64,000 nucleotides of DNA from Isoetes taiwanensis (lineage: Eukaryota > Streptophyta > Lycopodiopsida > Isoetales > Isoetaceae), in NCBI GenBank assembly GCA_021234155.1, contig JAJEKV010000030.1, positions 16,110,003 to 16,174,002 on the forward strand. The letters are read 5' to 3'. Below the pieces are notes generated by a model. The model searched no databases, was not told the origin of the DNA, and saw only the letters and a list, made by a program, of their open reading frames with translations. Shown piece after piece: positions 21,050 to 32,733 of this stretch. Position 1 is the first letter of the stretch. Every line of letters begins with the position of its first letter. A program made the position numbers and the translations under genes.

Positions 21050-22915
21050 ATGGATAAATCTCAAGGCAAAGCGAAACATGTTGGAGATTTAGTAGTATGT
21101 TTTGGAGAAATGCTGATCGATTTTGTGCCAACTGTTGGAGGTCTTTCTTTGTCTGATGCCCCTGCGTTCAAAAAAGCACCTGGAGGGGCCCCTGCTAATG
21201 TGGCTGTAGCCATATCTCGTCTGGGGGGCCACTCTGCATTTATTGGAAAGGTTTGATCTTTGCATCTCTTGCTTTAACTTTCTTAACTAATTTTGCTTTA
21301 GGATTGAAACATGGCATTAATCCCTATTGTAGATCTTAGTGTTGGGCTGTCTTTTTTAGATTTTAATTATGACCCAAATCGATTTGCTCTGTTAGGAACA
21401 ACTACTAAATGATTACAGTAAAATCTCATCTACTTTTAACGGCTACTATCAGTCATCTTTTTGTCATGTTCCAACATTCTGTTCTATGCTTGTCTTTTTT
21501 GGTGGTCTATGTAGTCTTTATTTGTTTTTTTTTTTTTAGGTGGGTGATGATGAATTTGGTCACATGTTGGTTGAGATCCTAAAAGAGAATGAAGTTGAGA
21601 GCAAAGGCGTGACATTTGATTCTGAAGCACGTACTGCCTTGGCGTTTGTAACACTTAAGACTGATGGAGAAAGAGAATTTATGTTCTACAGGAATCCTAG
21701 TGCTGACATGATGCTCCGACCTTCAGACTTGGATTGTGAGCTTCTTAAAAAGGTGAGACCATGTTTTTTCAGGGATATTAAATAGAACCCTCTCCATTTT
21801 TCGCTGCTTTCTTTTCCTTTCTGAATTAGCAACAGCCAAATACAGGCATCTATTTTCCACTATGGCTCCATCAGTCTGATAGCAGAGCCTTGCAAGTCTG
21901 CACATTTGGAAGCAATGCGGATCGCTAAATCTGCAGGGGCTTTGCTTTCATATGATCCTAATCTGAGGTTGCCACTATGGCCATCTCCAGATGCAGCTCG
22001 CAAGGAAATTCTGAGCATCTGGAATGAGGCTGACATTATAAAGGTATCTTCTGTTAATAACACAAAAACAGAGTTCTACTATTTTAAACTAATATTGACC
22101 GCCATGTTTCTTGTAGGTAAGTGAGGATGAACTTGAATTTTTGACTGGAGAAGATAGTGATGAATCAGCTCTTAAGTTGTTCCATTCCAGTCTCATATTG
22201 TTGATAGTAACAGAAGGTTCGCGCGGATGTCGATATTATACCAAAGTAAGTGGAACCAAAAAATAAATTAGATCTGTGCATAGAAAGAAGAGTAGTTTGA
22301 ATGTTGTTGTATTGTGCAGGACTGTCATGGAAGAATAGATGCAATAAAAGTACAGGCTGTTGATACAACTGGTGCTGGTGATGCTTTTGTAGGGGGTCTG
22401 CTGAGCCAGCTTGTTATTGACATGTCCCTGTATGAGGTATATATGACCATGGAACTTTTAGGTTCAATGTGCAAAACATCCAAATTAAACATTTTTAGTT
22501 CAAACATTTTTAGTTCAATGTACAGAATCAAAAAAGTTTCTTATTCCCTTCTTTCAATATAGGATGAAGAAAGACTCCGTCATGCGCTTCATTTTGCAAA
22601 TGCATGTGGTGCAATCACCACTACAGAACGCGGGGCAATCCCTGCTTTACCAGACAGGGATACAGTGTTGTCACTGATTGGTAAAGAAGTTAACATGTTG
22701 CATGTATGTGATAAGCATTATGAATGCAGCTAAGGTTTGACCAATGTTTTGGTAATGCAGAGTCTTCAAAGTCTCACATGCCCAGAAGGCCATCTTGGCA
22801 AGATATATCAAGATGGAGATATGCAAAAGATGAAGATGGTAATGAGAAGAGGACAGAAAACCTGGAATTATCTTCCAAAAACGATGAGGAAAATGAGGTG
22901 GATCCAAAGCACTGA
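21050..22915 (+). CDS. FRK: fructokinase (pfkB family), seven exons
   Basis: Phosphorylates fructose to fructose-6-phosphate with ATP; plant homologs are cytosolic or plastidial. Exons by GT-AG junctions and frame: 21050-21250, 21540-21752, 21846-22043, 22117-22245, 22320-22436, 22563-22680 and 22761-22915, giving 376 residues. pfkB signature 1 is [17 protein letters not shown] (about residues 45-61); signature 2 is [12 protein letters not shown], whose GAGD Asp is the catalytic base. [10 protein letters not shown] and [10 protein letters not shown] are typical plant fructokinase segments. The start at 21050 is preferred over in-frame 20975 because the latter lies in repeated leader DNA. The last exon gives a charged, Lys/Glu-rich tail of roughly 50 residues that the usual enzyme lacks; an alternative ending by reading past 22680 is possible. 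No obvious N-terminal transit peptide, so probably cytosolic. The reading frame is intact and this is the best-supported host gene here. Confidence 0.93.
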
Positions 22916-22992
22916 GAATGCAGCTGTCTGAATTACGAACTATTCCAATTCACAGGCATGATAACAAATGCTATTTAAACCATAATAATAAT

Positions 22993-23060
22993 AAATCCAC
23001 GTTTCTAGATTTTTCCGACCAAAACACTGCACATCGAAACTAAGATGAAAAAATCCTTCT
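22993..23060 (+). repeat. direct repeat flanking fructokinase, right copy
   Basis: Same sequence as 20616-20684 with a few substitutions and the same orientation. The pair brackets the whole gene and its leader. Confidence 0.8.
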
Positions 23061-24140
23061 CTTTATCGAATAAGAGTTGTCAAACTCAGTGCTTTAGGAT
23101 TCTCTTTATTGCATTGCCTTCACTCTTTCTTCCAGGCTTCTTCCAGGCTGAGAACCATACCGTAATGCCTGAGAGAAATCCTTATTTTGCTTAAGACTGT
23201 TCAAATATCTACTTTTAATAAGCATAAGGTTGTCCTTTATGCGTGAGGCTATAATGTTTGCCCGCTCACAAACCGTATCTTTATAACCTAAGATTGTTAA
23301 ATGTTTTGGACGGTATTCGTATAAGAATACCGTAAATGCTGACGGTGGCGCTGTGGATTCGAAATAGAAGAATCGAATCTGGGGTTTTATTTCTGTGGCG
23401 TTTAGGCTCAAAGGATGCCGATGCAGCAGGGCAGTTATGGCGGCTATGGCGGGTCGTTTTTCTTTTTTTGTTGCTTGCTTTTAGTCTATTTTGTTTGCTA
23501 CAGTGCTCCCACAAGAAGCAGACTAGTAATAGCAGCAGCGTCCATCGGGTGTTTCGGTTATGACCGTCTTTATCCAGATATGAAGCTTAGTTTTCCATAT
23601 TTTGGTTTCTGCATGCAGGCGCAAAGGCATAGATTTGGCAGCCGAGGGTTGCAGAAGCATAGATTTGGGTCCAGAAGTCGCTGATGCATGGAGCGGCTGA
23701 TGCAGGCAGCTCTCCCCGCAGGTCTTGCTGGTTACATTTTTGAACAAATCTTGAGGTTTTTGAACAAATCTTGTGGTTTTGCCATTATTTCGCACGGTTT
23801 TCCCATCGTTTTCCTTCAGAAGCTTCGCAGCTTATTTCAGAAGCTTTGCTTCTTGGGTCTGTTCCAAGGTTCTCTACTTGTTTCTGCCTTTGCATCACTA
23901 TTTGTCTCCATGGAGCTCTTAGGGAAACGCCCAACTGATTCAAAGTTTTTTTGTGCAGGATTTGGGTGGCTTTTTGAGCAAGTGTTCTGCTCATTTTCTC
24001 GGCTGGGGCTCATTTTCTGCCAGGTAAGGCATGGGCATTGGATATCTGGGGTTCGATTCCCCAGGCTCTACGTGTTTGTCAGGCTGCTAATTTTCAAATA
24101 TTCTATTTATTCAATGGTTTCGTGGAATGTTAGGGGTAAG
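23061..24140. other. no convincing gene; possible pol III B box
   Basis: A 160-codon plus frame at 23688-24170 is hydrophobic, contains a short duplicated TTTTTGAACAAATCTTG motif and resembles no family, so I do not call it. GGGGTTCGATTCCCC at about 24048-24062 is a perfect B-box stem-loop sequence, but I could not fold a full tRNA around it; it may be a SINE remnant. SMVSWNVRG at about 24115-24141 looks like the first residues of a plant LINE endonuclease, with nothing after it. Confidence 0.35.
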
Positions 24141-24208
24141 TCAAAGATGGGGGTTTTGACCCCATCTTGAGGGGTAAGTCAAAGATGGGGGTTTTGACCC
24201 CATCTTGA
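24141..24208. repeat. tandem pair of identical hairpins
   Basis: A 30-bp hairpin (TCAAAGATGGGG, loop, CCCCATCTTGA) occurs at 24141-24170 and is repeated exactly at 24179-24208, separated by GGGGTAAG. Period 38 bp. Confidence 0.8.
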
Positions 24209-26398
24209 CTTGCATTTGAGGGCTGCAAATTCGCCCCATGGCATATGCTGTGACATATGCAAGCATCCATATTTTTATGAACAATGTGCATTGGCAGTCT
24301 ATAATATTTAGAACCATTGTTTTCACATTTGTATAAACAACATGCATTACATCACCATTGTATTGCTTGCAAATTTGTAAAAGTAACATGCATTAGTCAT
24401 GTATAAACATGCAATACACCTTGTTAACACAACATTGATGTGCAAAGTAGACATTATATTCAGATTAAAGTCAATTGCACTTTTCAGAAACATCGAAGTG
24501 GTGTTATATGACCTGACCAAAACTTCCGAGTTGTATAAAACGAATTCATGATCCATCGTCTTTCTTGTGGAAGCCTGTATGAGGCATGATACACATTTGA
24601 GCAAGTTCTTAAACCAAGTTATACATGGAACACAATCATGGATGCTGCGTAATGCAATACAGCATTTTACGAGTTAACACAGGAGAATGTAGATACATTG
24701 AGAGCCTAGCAAGGTGAGGGCTCTCCTACTTTAAAATATTATGAAACCATATGCAGCACGTGGTCATTTAACTATATTTTTCTAATATCCCGATTGGATG
24801 TGGCAGTAAATTTACGTATTTCTAAAGTTGATGCATTCATGAACAAATCAGGGAAGACGTCCAATATGAGGGTTTGAGAAATGGTTTCAAGAAGAATGCA
24901 GTTAAACAAATTGTGGCATATACTAAGAGCAAAGCTAATGAAGGCATAATGTATCGCATTTACTTAGAGAGTTATCAGAGCTATTAATACTATAGGAAAA
25001 GAGAATAGTGATAAAAAGCAACAAACAGAGTTTAACATGAAAGTAGTGTTGTTTGGGAAATTCTATCTTATTGCAACTTCAATACGTCAATGTAACAGAA
25101 GAAAATACAAAAAAGAGCTGCCATTCATTTTTAAGTCTATAAACATGCTACATTTGAGACTGGGGCAGAATATCCTTTTCCAACGCTACATCATCCGCAA
25201 AATTTTCAAGAAAATGCCAAGCAAATGCAAACAAATGATATAAGCTCCAAAGAAAGTGTCGATTAACAAAAAATTTGTGCTCCAAGCTATAACAGGAAAA
25301 GGCAAGGCATCACATTTTGTTACCTCTTTAACCGATGTGAGGGCTCTCTTTAAAGATCAAACAAAAGAACTACCGGCAGATTAGATGAAATTTCCCTTAG
25401 ACTGAACATGCACACAAATACAGATTCAGTACTCAACAAAGCAGAGAATTTAACAAATATAAATATACGCCATCAGAAAAAAAAAAAGAAAAAACGCTTG
25501 AGTTAGAAACCTGAAAGAAGCAGGTCTTTTGCCATGCTTTGTTTCTTCTAACAGTAAAAATTCCACAAATGAATACCATCTTTATAAGCTGACAGCATTT
25601 AAAACTATGTTGTCATGGGTTATACTGCATGAAGCACTTTACATTCTTTCAATCCACTACAGACTTGTCATGGACTTGCTTTTTACCTTAAAATGCAATA
25701 CATGAGATCTCAGATGCATCATGAATAAAAATAAGTACATGCACGTATTTGACACCACAAAATACATAATAAATTCTGTCATAGGCTCTGACCAGCAGAT
25801 CAAATGGTTAGAATGTATCAACCTTCAATTACTTCTACTATACTGGAACTTAAAAAAGTAAGAACCACATCTGATTATGTGAAATGTATCTGAACTAAGT
25901 GCCAAAAAAACCAGCCAAGACTCAATTGCTCCAAATTATTGACTGAAAGTAAAACGATATGTTATCGACAAAAGACCCTGGGATCTCAAATGCATCATGA
26001 ACAGTAATAATAATGTGCATTTACTTGACACCACAAAACACATAATAATAAACCTTGTCCATAGGCTCTGATCAATAGATCAGATGGTTAGCATGTATCA
26101 ATCTTCAAGTAGTTTTGTGAAGCCAGAACTTAAAGTAAGAACCAACCTGATTATGTGTAATGCTTCCGAACTACGCTGGAGAAACTAATCAAGGGTCTGC
26201 TTCAATTGCTCAAATTGTTTAACTGAGAAAAAAGACCCGATTATGGGAAGCAAATCTGCAATAGCTAAAAGGGTTAGATCTCAATAGGGTTAAACATCTT
26301 ACAAAAACACCTATGTACCGACAGAGTTCCATTTGAACACGTTTACCTTGAACAGAATTTTCATGCAGATGTTATGGTAACCTGATGAAAGAAAACTC
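24209..26398. other. no recognised exon; 3' side of DDE-like copy A
   Basis: AT-rich sequence. Two related stretches (about 25680-25870 and 25985-26170) share CATGATGAATAAAA/ACAGTAATAATAA-like and GACACCACAAAA(T/C)ACATAATAA motifs, indicating an old local duplication. The C-terminal region expected by comparison with copy B was not located here. Confidence 0.4.
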
Positions 26399-29138
26399 TC
26401 AATGAGAAGACTCATGATTTAATGGTTTAAAATTTCTTTTTAACATCTCATGAGTGAGTGCTCTCTTTAGAACAGCACCAGCACCATCATGCTCACCTAC
26501 ATAATAAACATGCCCAACAAGTTGGTTGTGCAAACAAGAATAGCTAATATTCATGGCAATGGTACATTGGAATGTACCTTTTCCATGGTAAGAACCAAAA
26601 TAGTTCCAATGGATAGGAATCCCCATATTTTTATAAAATTTGCCAAGAAAGAAGAAAGTTCGTGCACCTTTGAATTGACGTGCACATCCATCAGACCACA
26701 TAACATGATTGTTATATATAAAACCTTTGCTGGCTAGTAGATCAGCATGCTTGTTAAGGCAATGTTGCACAAACAACGTGTCATGCTCTCTATCATCTGA
26801 AATATAAAAATGTGTCTCTTTGATAATATGTCTTTTAGTGCTACAATCAAATTTCTCTTCCTCAGCCACAACCTCTTCTGGAGTAGCATGCCTATATGTG
26901 ATGTGCACCAATATTGTGCATTGGTCATTTCTCCAATGTAAACTTTGAATTTCCTGCTGTATCTTGAATGTGTAGTTCTCACAAAGTCAATAACTGACAC
27001 TATGGTTGCCCTGGGAAAAGTGGCTAAGCACTGCCTAAACTGTGTAGCCTGCCACCTAGCCCCATAGTTATGGGGGATGAACTCTTTTAAAACTTTCTTG
27101 GCATTTGTTAAAACATCTGCTATCGAAGTTGACTTGTACACAAGCTTCACAATAGGTTTTGGTGCCACTATGAAACCACCTTTGCCATCAGGTTCATTTA
27201 ATGATTCATAAACCTGCAAATGAAACATAGGTAAGCAGTTAACATTTCAAACATATAGGCAAGAAAGACACTCACTGTATCAAAACTCTTCCAGTCAACC
27301 ATGTGACCTAAAGCCCTGCTTAGTTCTTTTGGACACATGGGTAAATTTGATGGGCCACACTTTTCACATGACAATAGCAGGCATTTGTGGTCATGCCACT
27401 CATCTGCAATATCTTTAGTACAAACCAATGACCTCCACATGTCGCTTGTAGATTTATATGTCATATCACGTGCTTGACATGTTGGTCCAGGACCACATAC
27501 AACACATATACAAGTGCATTGAGCACCATGGATTTTTGCATCTAACCTTATCTTGTTGAGTGCTTGTCTAACCAAGTCTAGTCTCATGTGGTACACACAA
27601 CAACATGTTTCTATGTTCTTCACTTTCCTCACAAATGGAGGCTTCAATGCATGAAAAGCTGAGAATGAGATCTCGAATTTTGGATTATCCCTTCTAAACC
27701 TTTCATATAATGCACACTGATGTAAAAACAGAATGCAATCAATACCTTATGAGCAACTAGCAAATCAAAACAATGGAAGATTCACACACCTCAGTTTCTT
27801 CCAAAAAATGTAGAGGATGCAGGTACCTGGGGCTTCCCAAATCTTTATCACATGCTTCTTGCATGGTGAAACTCGAGAGTGAATTGTCCAGAAATATGTG
27901 ACTACTTTTTGTTCCTTCCTACTAAGCTTATTAAACCTTCTTTTCCTCTTGAACATTGACCAGGGTCCATCTCCAATTTCAGCTGCTACTCTCCTACGTA
28001 CTGCTGTTGCCACATACCTTCTATTTAAGTTCAAACATTTGGAAGTTCCCAAGCAGTTTGTCCCACTATCAACAGCAAAGACTATGGCAGAGTTCTTTGC
28101 TCTTAGCACATCTGTGGATCTGTCAAGCTTATGTTTGGACAAGGAATTCCTCAAATTATCTACTATCTGTGTCATTGTTGCTAACCTCTTTCCTATCTTT
28201 TTCTGAGTTCCTATGACATACCTCATTAGCATAGTTAGCAATCTTCTTAGACAATTGTTGTTTTCTTCTTTTAGTCAATCCATTATGGTTCATCATTTCT
28301 GACAATGGTTTTTGATACTTGATATTTTCAGATTCTGCACCAGCTTTCCTAGCCCTCTTTCATGCTCTTTGCTGTTTTCTTTTAAGTGCACTGATATTCC
28401 GATAGACTGTCAGTAAATCTTCTTTGAAAGAAGTATGCTGATCTGCATGATATGTACAAGTTACACTGTTTTAGAATATTATACCAGAAAGCATAATGTT
28501 CAAGAAAAAGCCAACTAACCTGTTTCAAGAGTGCTTTGCACCTGCTGATGTTGGACTTGAAGCTCACATTCTGCACATTGTCAAAGCAAAAAAGAAAAAT
28601 ATAATCATGAAGTCTATTCTTTTTCAGTATGAAATTAAAGCAAACAATAGAAAAGAACTCCATTCAGTATTACCAGTAACGGATTGAGTATTTATATTTT
28701 CTCCTGAAGTACCTAAATTATATGCATAATCAGCACCAAAATAATGAAGATCATCTTCTGCCCAATTGAAGTCATAAGGTTCATTTCCTTTGAACTGTAT
28801 TTCTGTCAGATCCATTGTTCTATGAACCTCAAAAGCATATGAAAAGTGAGAATAAAACTAGCACATTAGAAACATAGTAGAAGAAATTTATGAATTGGGC
28901 ATGCAAACCTTGCATACCATGGAGATGAATATTTCCTTCATATTCTCTAACAATTTCTTCCGGATGCGCATTAGCACTAGGATTGTCAAAATTAATTGTT
29001 TTTGCTATATGAGAGCATAATTGCAGAAACTGCTGAGATTGTTCTTGAAGATAGTGCAAACTGGATAGCAGATCGTTAGGATCAAAGCTAGAACCAAGCT
29101 TTGAAAGGGAAGAAAGAAAAGCACCTTCCCAATCCATT
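26399..29138 (-). pseudogene. DDE-like gene family copy A (multi-exon, broken)
   Basis: Unnamed family related to 41466-44532. Reading the minus strand from MDWEGAFLSS at 29138, exons encode an acidic N-terminus, a Gln-rich coiled-coil region (about 28560-28270), a basic helical segment, FWTIHSRVSP, then a Cys/His cluster (CCCVYH, CVVCGPGPTC, SDMWRSLVC, EWHDHKC, CEKCG, MCP) and a D-D-E arranged domain: VIDF, WSDGCARQFKG and, after splicing an 81-bp intron (26497-26577), HGKGEHDGAGAV. Another short intron is 27214-27275. Defects: a TGA in the KQQRA-KRARK basic stretch near 28360, a one-base loss in the VIDF-ENY segment near 26980, and a one-base loss near 27850. The frame ends NHESSH. Function unknown; a transposase or a gene derived from one is the best guess. 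Confidence 0.6.
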
Positions 29139-30680
29139 CGAGTTTGAAAACATCTGAAAAGAATCAGAAAGCAATTCGAAACAAGAAAATGGAAACTAAG
29201 GCCGCCAATTCCAAATTCGAAAAAGGAATCAAGCACCATCATAATCGGGATTGATGACATGGCTAGCAAATCGACCGCACCTCAGCAAGAAATTGATGAT
29301 CAACCGTTCTGGAAGCTCGGATCCATGGCGGGTGAAAATTTGGCGGGTGAGGGAAATTGGGTGAAGGGCATGTGAAGGGCGGTAGAAGGATAATCAGCAC
29401 CCGATCAGCACCCTGTGTCGCGACATCATGTGACGTGCTCAATTGTACACCTCGATTAAAAAAACACCCTTCCAGTTGTCTCTGACGAAGAACTCGCGAG
29501 CCATGGTGAAGAATTGAGTAGACGATTCGCTGAAGCAAGAGCACGGAGGAGCGAGTAGATCAGAGAACAGAACATAGCAGTCCAAACGGGGTAGAACAGG
29601 GTCGGATCAGAGAATAGAGAGTAGCATAAAGTTTAGAAGCAAGAAATGTAAAAAACCAAGCAAGAATCGTGCTCAAGAACCTGCAGCGTCTCCAACTCGA
29701 TTTCTACAGCTCCAAGCTCCCTTAGTTGGATGCAAAAAACCGAAAGTCCTTAAGAACCCTAACCAGGAAGCCGATTCTATTGAAATGAAACCTGCCATCA
29801 TGAAAGCAAGATCATCGCCAGCGAGGTTAGGTCTGAGCGTTCGAAAATTGCAGATTTTCGTATCATTGAGGGGCGGCGCAAAAGGGGAAAGATAGCCGGG
29901 AATAGAGTTTTGGCCGGAAAACATATTTTTTGCTTCTAAAAGTAACGCCGGAAAAGGGCACATCGACATCAGCAGAAAACCCAAGAAACATTTTAAGTAA
30001 GTAGATAATAATAATCTACTCTATTTTAGAGCCCACGTAGCAACCTCTGGAGCTTCAACGGACTAAAGTTTTAAGGTAATTTGCTTTATTTTATTAGCAA
30101 GTTTGCCTAACCAAGGTGCACACTTTGCTGCAATTCTAGCTATGCCACGTGTCTTGTCACGTCACCTAAAATCATTCTGAGCCGTCTGATTCTCTAATTT
30201 CAAATCCTCAGGGCAGGGAAATTAGAAAACCCACGAAATTCTCTGCCGGAGTTTGGCTCCTCGGGCTTCTCCCTTTTTTTTTTCTTGGACCGTTATCTTT
30301 GGCGCTCGTTCTCGATCTTGGCGCTCGCCTTGGCTATGGCGGCCCGTCCCGGCCTGGCTATGGAGGTCCGCATATTTTATTGCCTTACTACTTTGAGCTA
30401 TGGCGTCTGTTCCTCAAAGCTCGGCTATGCGGAGGCTGGCGTTCAGCACAGGTAAGGAATCTAACTGGCTTGAACATTCCGCTATGAAATGCTTGAGCAT
30501 CCTATTTAGATTCTGTCTATGTCGAATCGATGCAGAGGTCGACCATGGCGCTAGATATGGCACATGAAAATGGCGATTAACCCCGCAAGGATTCTATTAA
30601 GTTTTCCATTGAGCCTCAAAAATGTTTTTCCATGCCGAGTTTGCCCCTGCTGCTTCGTCCTTCTATTGTGTTAGGTTTAT
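29139..30680. other. possible 5' region of copy A; no other gene
   Basis: A CTTTTCAG acceptor at about 29154 just before the copy A start suggests a 5'-leader intron on the minus strand. Minus frames at 29263-29544 and 29673-29984 have no recognisable domain. 30299-30487 (plus) is GC-richer but unrecognised. Confidence 0.35.
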
Positions 30681-30872
30681 TTTTAGATTTCGTAAGAACG
30701 GACTTATCCTAACCTCATGGATATGGCTGCAAATTTTGCTTTTGGAGCTTGGGATGTCAGATGAATTTTGTTCGATTTTTAGGTTCCGTAAGAATGGACT
30801 TGTACCCTAACCTCATTCATATGGCTGCAGATTTTGCTTTTGGAGCTTGAGATGCCAGATGAACTGTTCGGA
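30681..30872 (+). repeat. 96-bp tandem duplication
   Basis: Two copies beginning AGATTTCGTAAGAA / AGGTTCCGTAAGAA and running through CCTAACCTCAT, TATGGCTGCA, ATTTTGCTTTTGGAGCTT. The open frame across it repeats FRFRKNGL. The LTR element at 30916 inserted 44 bp after the second copy. Confidence 0.75.
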
Positions 30873-30915
30873 TTTAATTCGACAAGCCTCTTTTGAAGAG
30901 CCTCATCTCTAATGC

Positions 30916-31139
30916 TAAAACAGACACTTGACGTGGCACGCTATCTCATCACCCAACCACGAGCCCTCAGCTATGACACAGCTGCCCCAGAGCTCTCCCC
31001 CGAGCTACTATATAGCATGCATGCCCCTTTGGTCCATCTTTGGACCAAAGCCCTCTTTGGACCATAGGCCCCCTTTTGGACTAAAGGCCCTCTTTGGACT
31101 AAAAGCCATCTTTGGACTCCACGTCCTTAGCAAATAGCA
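30916..31139 (-). repeat. 3' LTR of young gypsy element
   Basis: 224 bp. On the minus strand it begins TGCTATTTGCTAAGGACG, directly after the polypurine tract, and ends GTCTGTTTTA. A TACTATATAGCATG segment may hold the TATA box. It contains tandem TTTGGACTAAAG/TTTGGACCA repeats of 15-20 bp. Confidence 0.92.
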
Positions 31140-31153
31140 TTCCCCCCCTCTTG
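31140..31153 (-). other. polypurine tract
   Basis: On the minus strand CAAGAGGGGGGGAA immediately precedes the 3' LTR; this is where plus-strand cDNA synthesis is primed. Confidence 0.85.
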
Positions 31154-31186
31154 ACATTGCAGCAGTCCTCTGCTGCAAAAGGGTAT

Positions 31187-31393
31187 CTAAATACCTTTAG
31201 CCATCTGAGCATAATCCTTCCTTGGCCCTCGCTTAGGCCGGCTAGTAGAAGCCTGAGCTTGGACTTCCTCTTGTCTCTCAGCTTCCTTTGCTTTCCGATC
31301 TTTATATTCCCTAAGAATATCCGGATAAGCTTCTAAAACATTGCCACACACCCATGAAGCGTCCTCCAAAGGTTTGTGAGCGAACTTAACCAA
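31187..31393 (-). pseudogene. chromodomain-like C-terminus of young gypsy element
   Basis: Reads YLVKFAHKPLEDASWV, matching the second half of a chromodomain (YLVKW...P...ATWE), then a charged tail rich in Lys, Glu and Arg ending just before the polypurine tract. An upstream frame change separates it from the integrase. Confidence 0.65.
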
Positions 31394-31399
31394 ATATTG

Positions 31400-32733
31400 T
31401 CTTGAACCACTAGTGGATTTTGTCTTCCAAAATTGTTTCCTGATTCTAGAACTTTGGAAATACCAATCAATTCAGGCTCACTTAACCTTTCAATTGGAGG
31501 TAAGTCTTTACCTTGATAAGCTTTTAGGAATCATACATTCACTATATCATACATTTTCTAACATTGAGGCAATCATATTTGATGGCACTCTCCTTGACCA
31601 CTTATAACTTGAAATGGTCCATGGAAATGGGGTTGACACTTAAGACCTTTCTTGCGCGCACCTTTCTTAAAGTGTCCTTTATGGATCCTCATCCATATCC
31701 AATGTCCTTTCTTAAAAACCATTGGCAGCTACCACTTAGATGATTTCTTGGCAAAATAATCCTGAGCATCTCGAATACGAGCTTGAAGCAAGTCCATGAG
31801 ATCCTTATGCTCAATAACTAAATCACCAGCATCTGGAACATCCTTACACACTCCAAAAAGTGTGTTCCGCACAGGCTAACCATAGATGGTCTGAACATGT
31901 GTCATCTTTATGGTAGACTGATAGGCATTATTGTATACAAATTCAGTTATAGGCAAATACTCTTTCGAATGACCTTGATGTTCCTTGACAAACCCTCTTA
32001 CGATGGAACAAATAACCTTGTTCACCACCTCAGGTTGTCCATCAGTTTATGTAAGAAAGAAGCTTAACTCAGTTCTCAACTGCATAAGTAATGCCTTACA
32101 GAATTTACTGGTATACTTTGTATTATAATTAGATACAATACCTGTAGGCAACCTATGTAGCCTAAAACATCTTCTTGATAAAGAGCATAGCTGCAATATA
32201 AGCTGTCAACTTATTCAAATTGTCCAAACAACCATCCAATTGCCAATATTCTTGCGAGGACTTGTGGAAAAACTGACAATAACATCCATAGTAATCGGCG
32301 TCCACTTCGCTTCCTGAATACGTAAGGATAAACGAACACCAAGAGGCTTCTTGCTCGCTTTTTTTATCCATTGGCAAGTCACACAATGACTAATAGGAAG
32401 GAAGACATCTCTCTACAATCCAGACCACACAAAATATGGTTTAATCTTTGCCGAGATCACCCCCCCATGCCACAATGCCCAATAATAGGCATATCATGGA
32501 CCTTCCTAAGAACAAATGGTCTAAAGTCACGAACAATGCATAGCTTTGGACCTTTGTATAAGAACCCATTAACGATCTTATACCCCTAAGCATTTCCACT
32601 TTGAACCAATAACCACATCTCCGTATAACCATGGTCGGTGACATACAATGGCTCTTCCCAATGGATGGATTGTACTATAGAGAGAGAACAAACAACAAAA
32701 TGTCAGCTTAAAGCGTCTGATACAACATTCTCT
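31400..32733 (-). pseudogene. integrase region of young gypsy element (decayed)
   Basis: Pieces in different minus frames: HDMPIIGHCG near 32480 (zinc-binding HHCC start), a decayed core at 32390-32160, HSKEYLPITEFVYNN near 31960 (after the catalytic Glu) and KKGLKCQPHFHGPFQVI near 31630 (SH3-like C-terminal part). Numerous stops and frameshifts, so no active integrase. Confidence 0.75.

Noticed and set aside
24026-24075. tRNA gene around GGGGTTCGATTCCCC
   Set aside because: Only the T-arm/B box is convincing; no acceptor stem or anticodon arm could be folded.
23688-24170. 160-codon plus-strand ORF
   Set aside because: Hydrophobic low-complexity translation containing a DNA-level duplication, no family motif, no supporting splice or start context.
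30299-30487. GC-rich plus ORF as a real first exon
   Set aside because: No recognisable domain and no downstream exon; the region ends in repeated DNA and a transposon.
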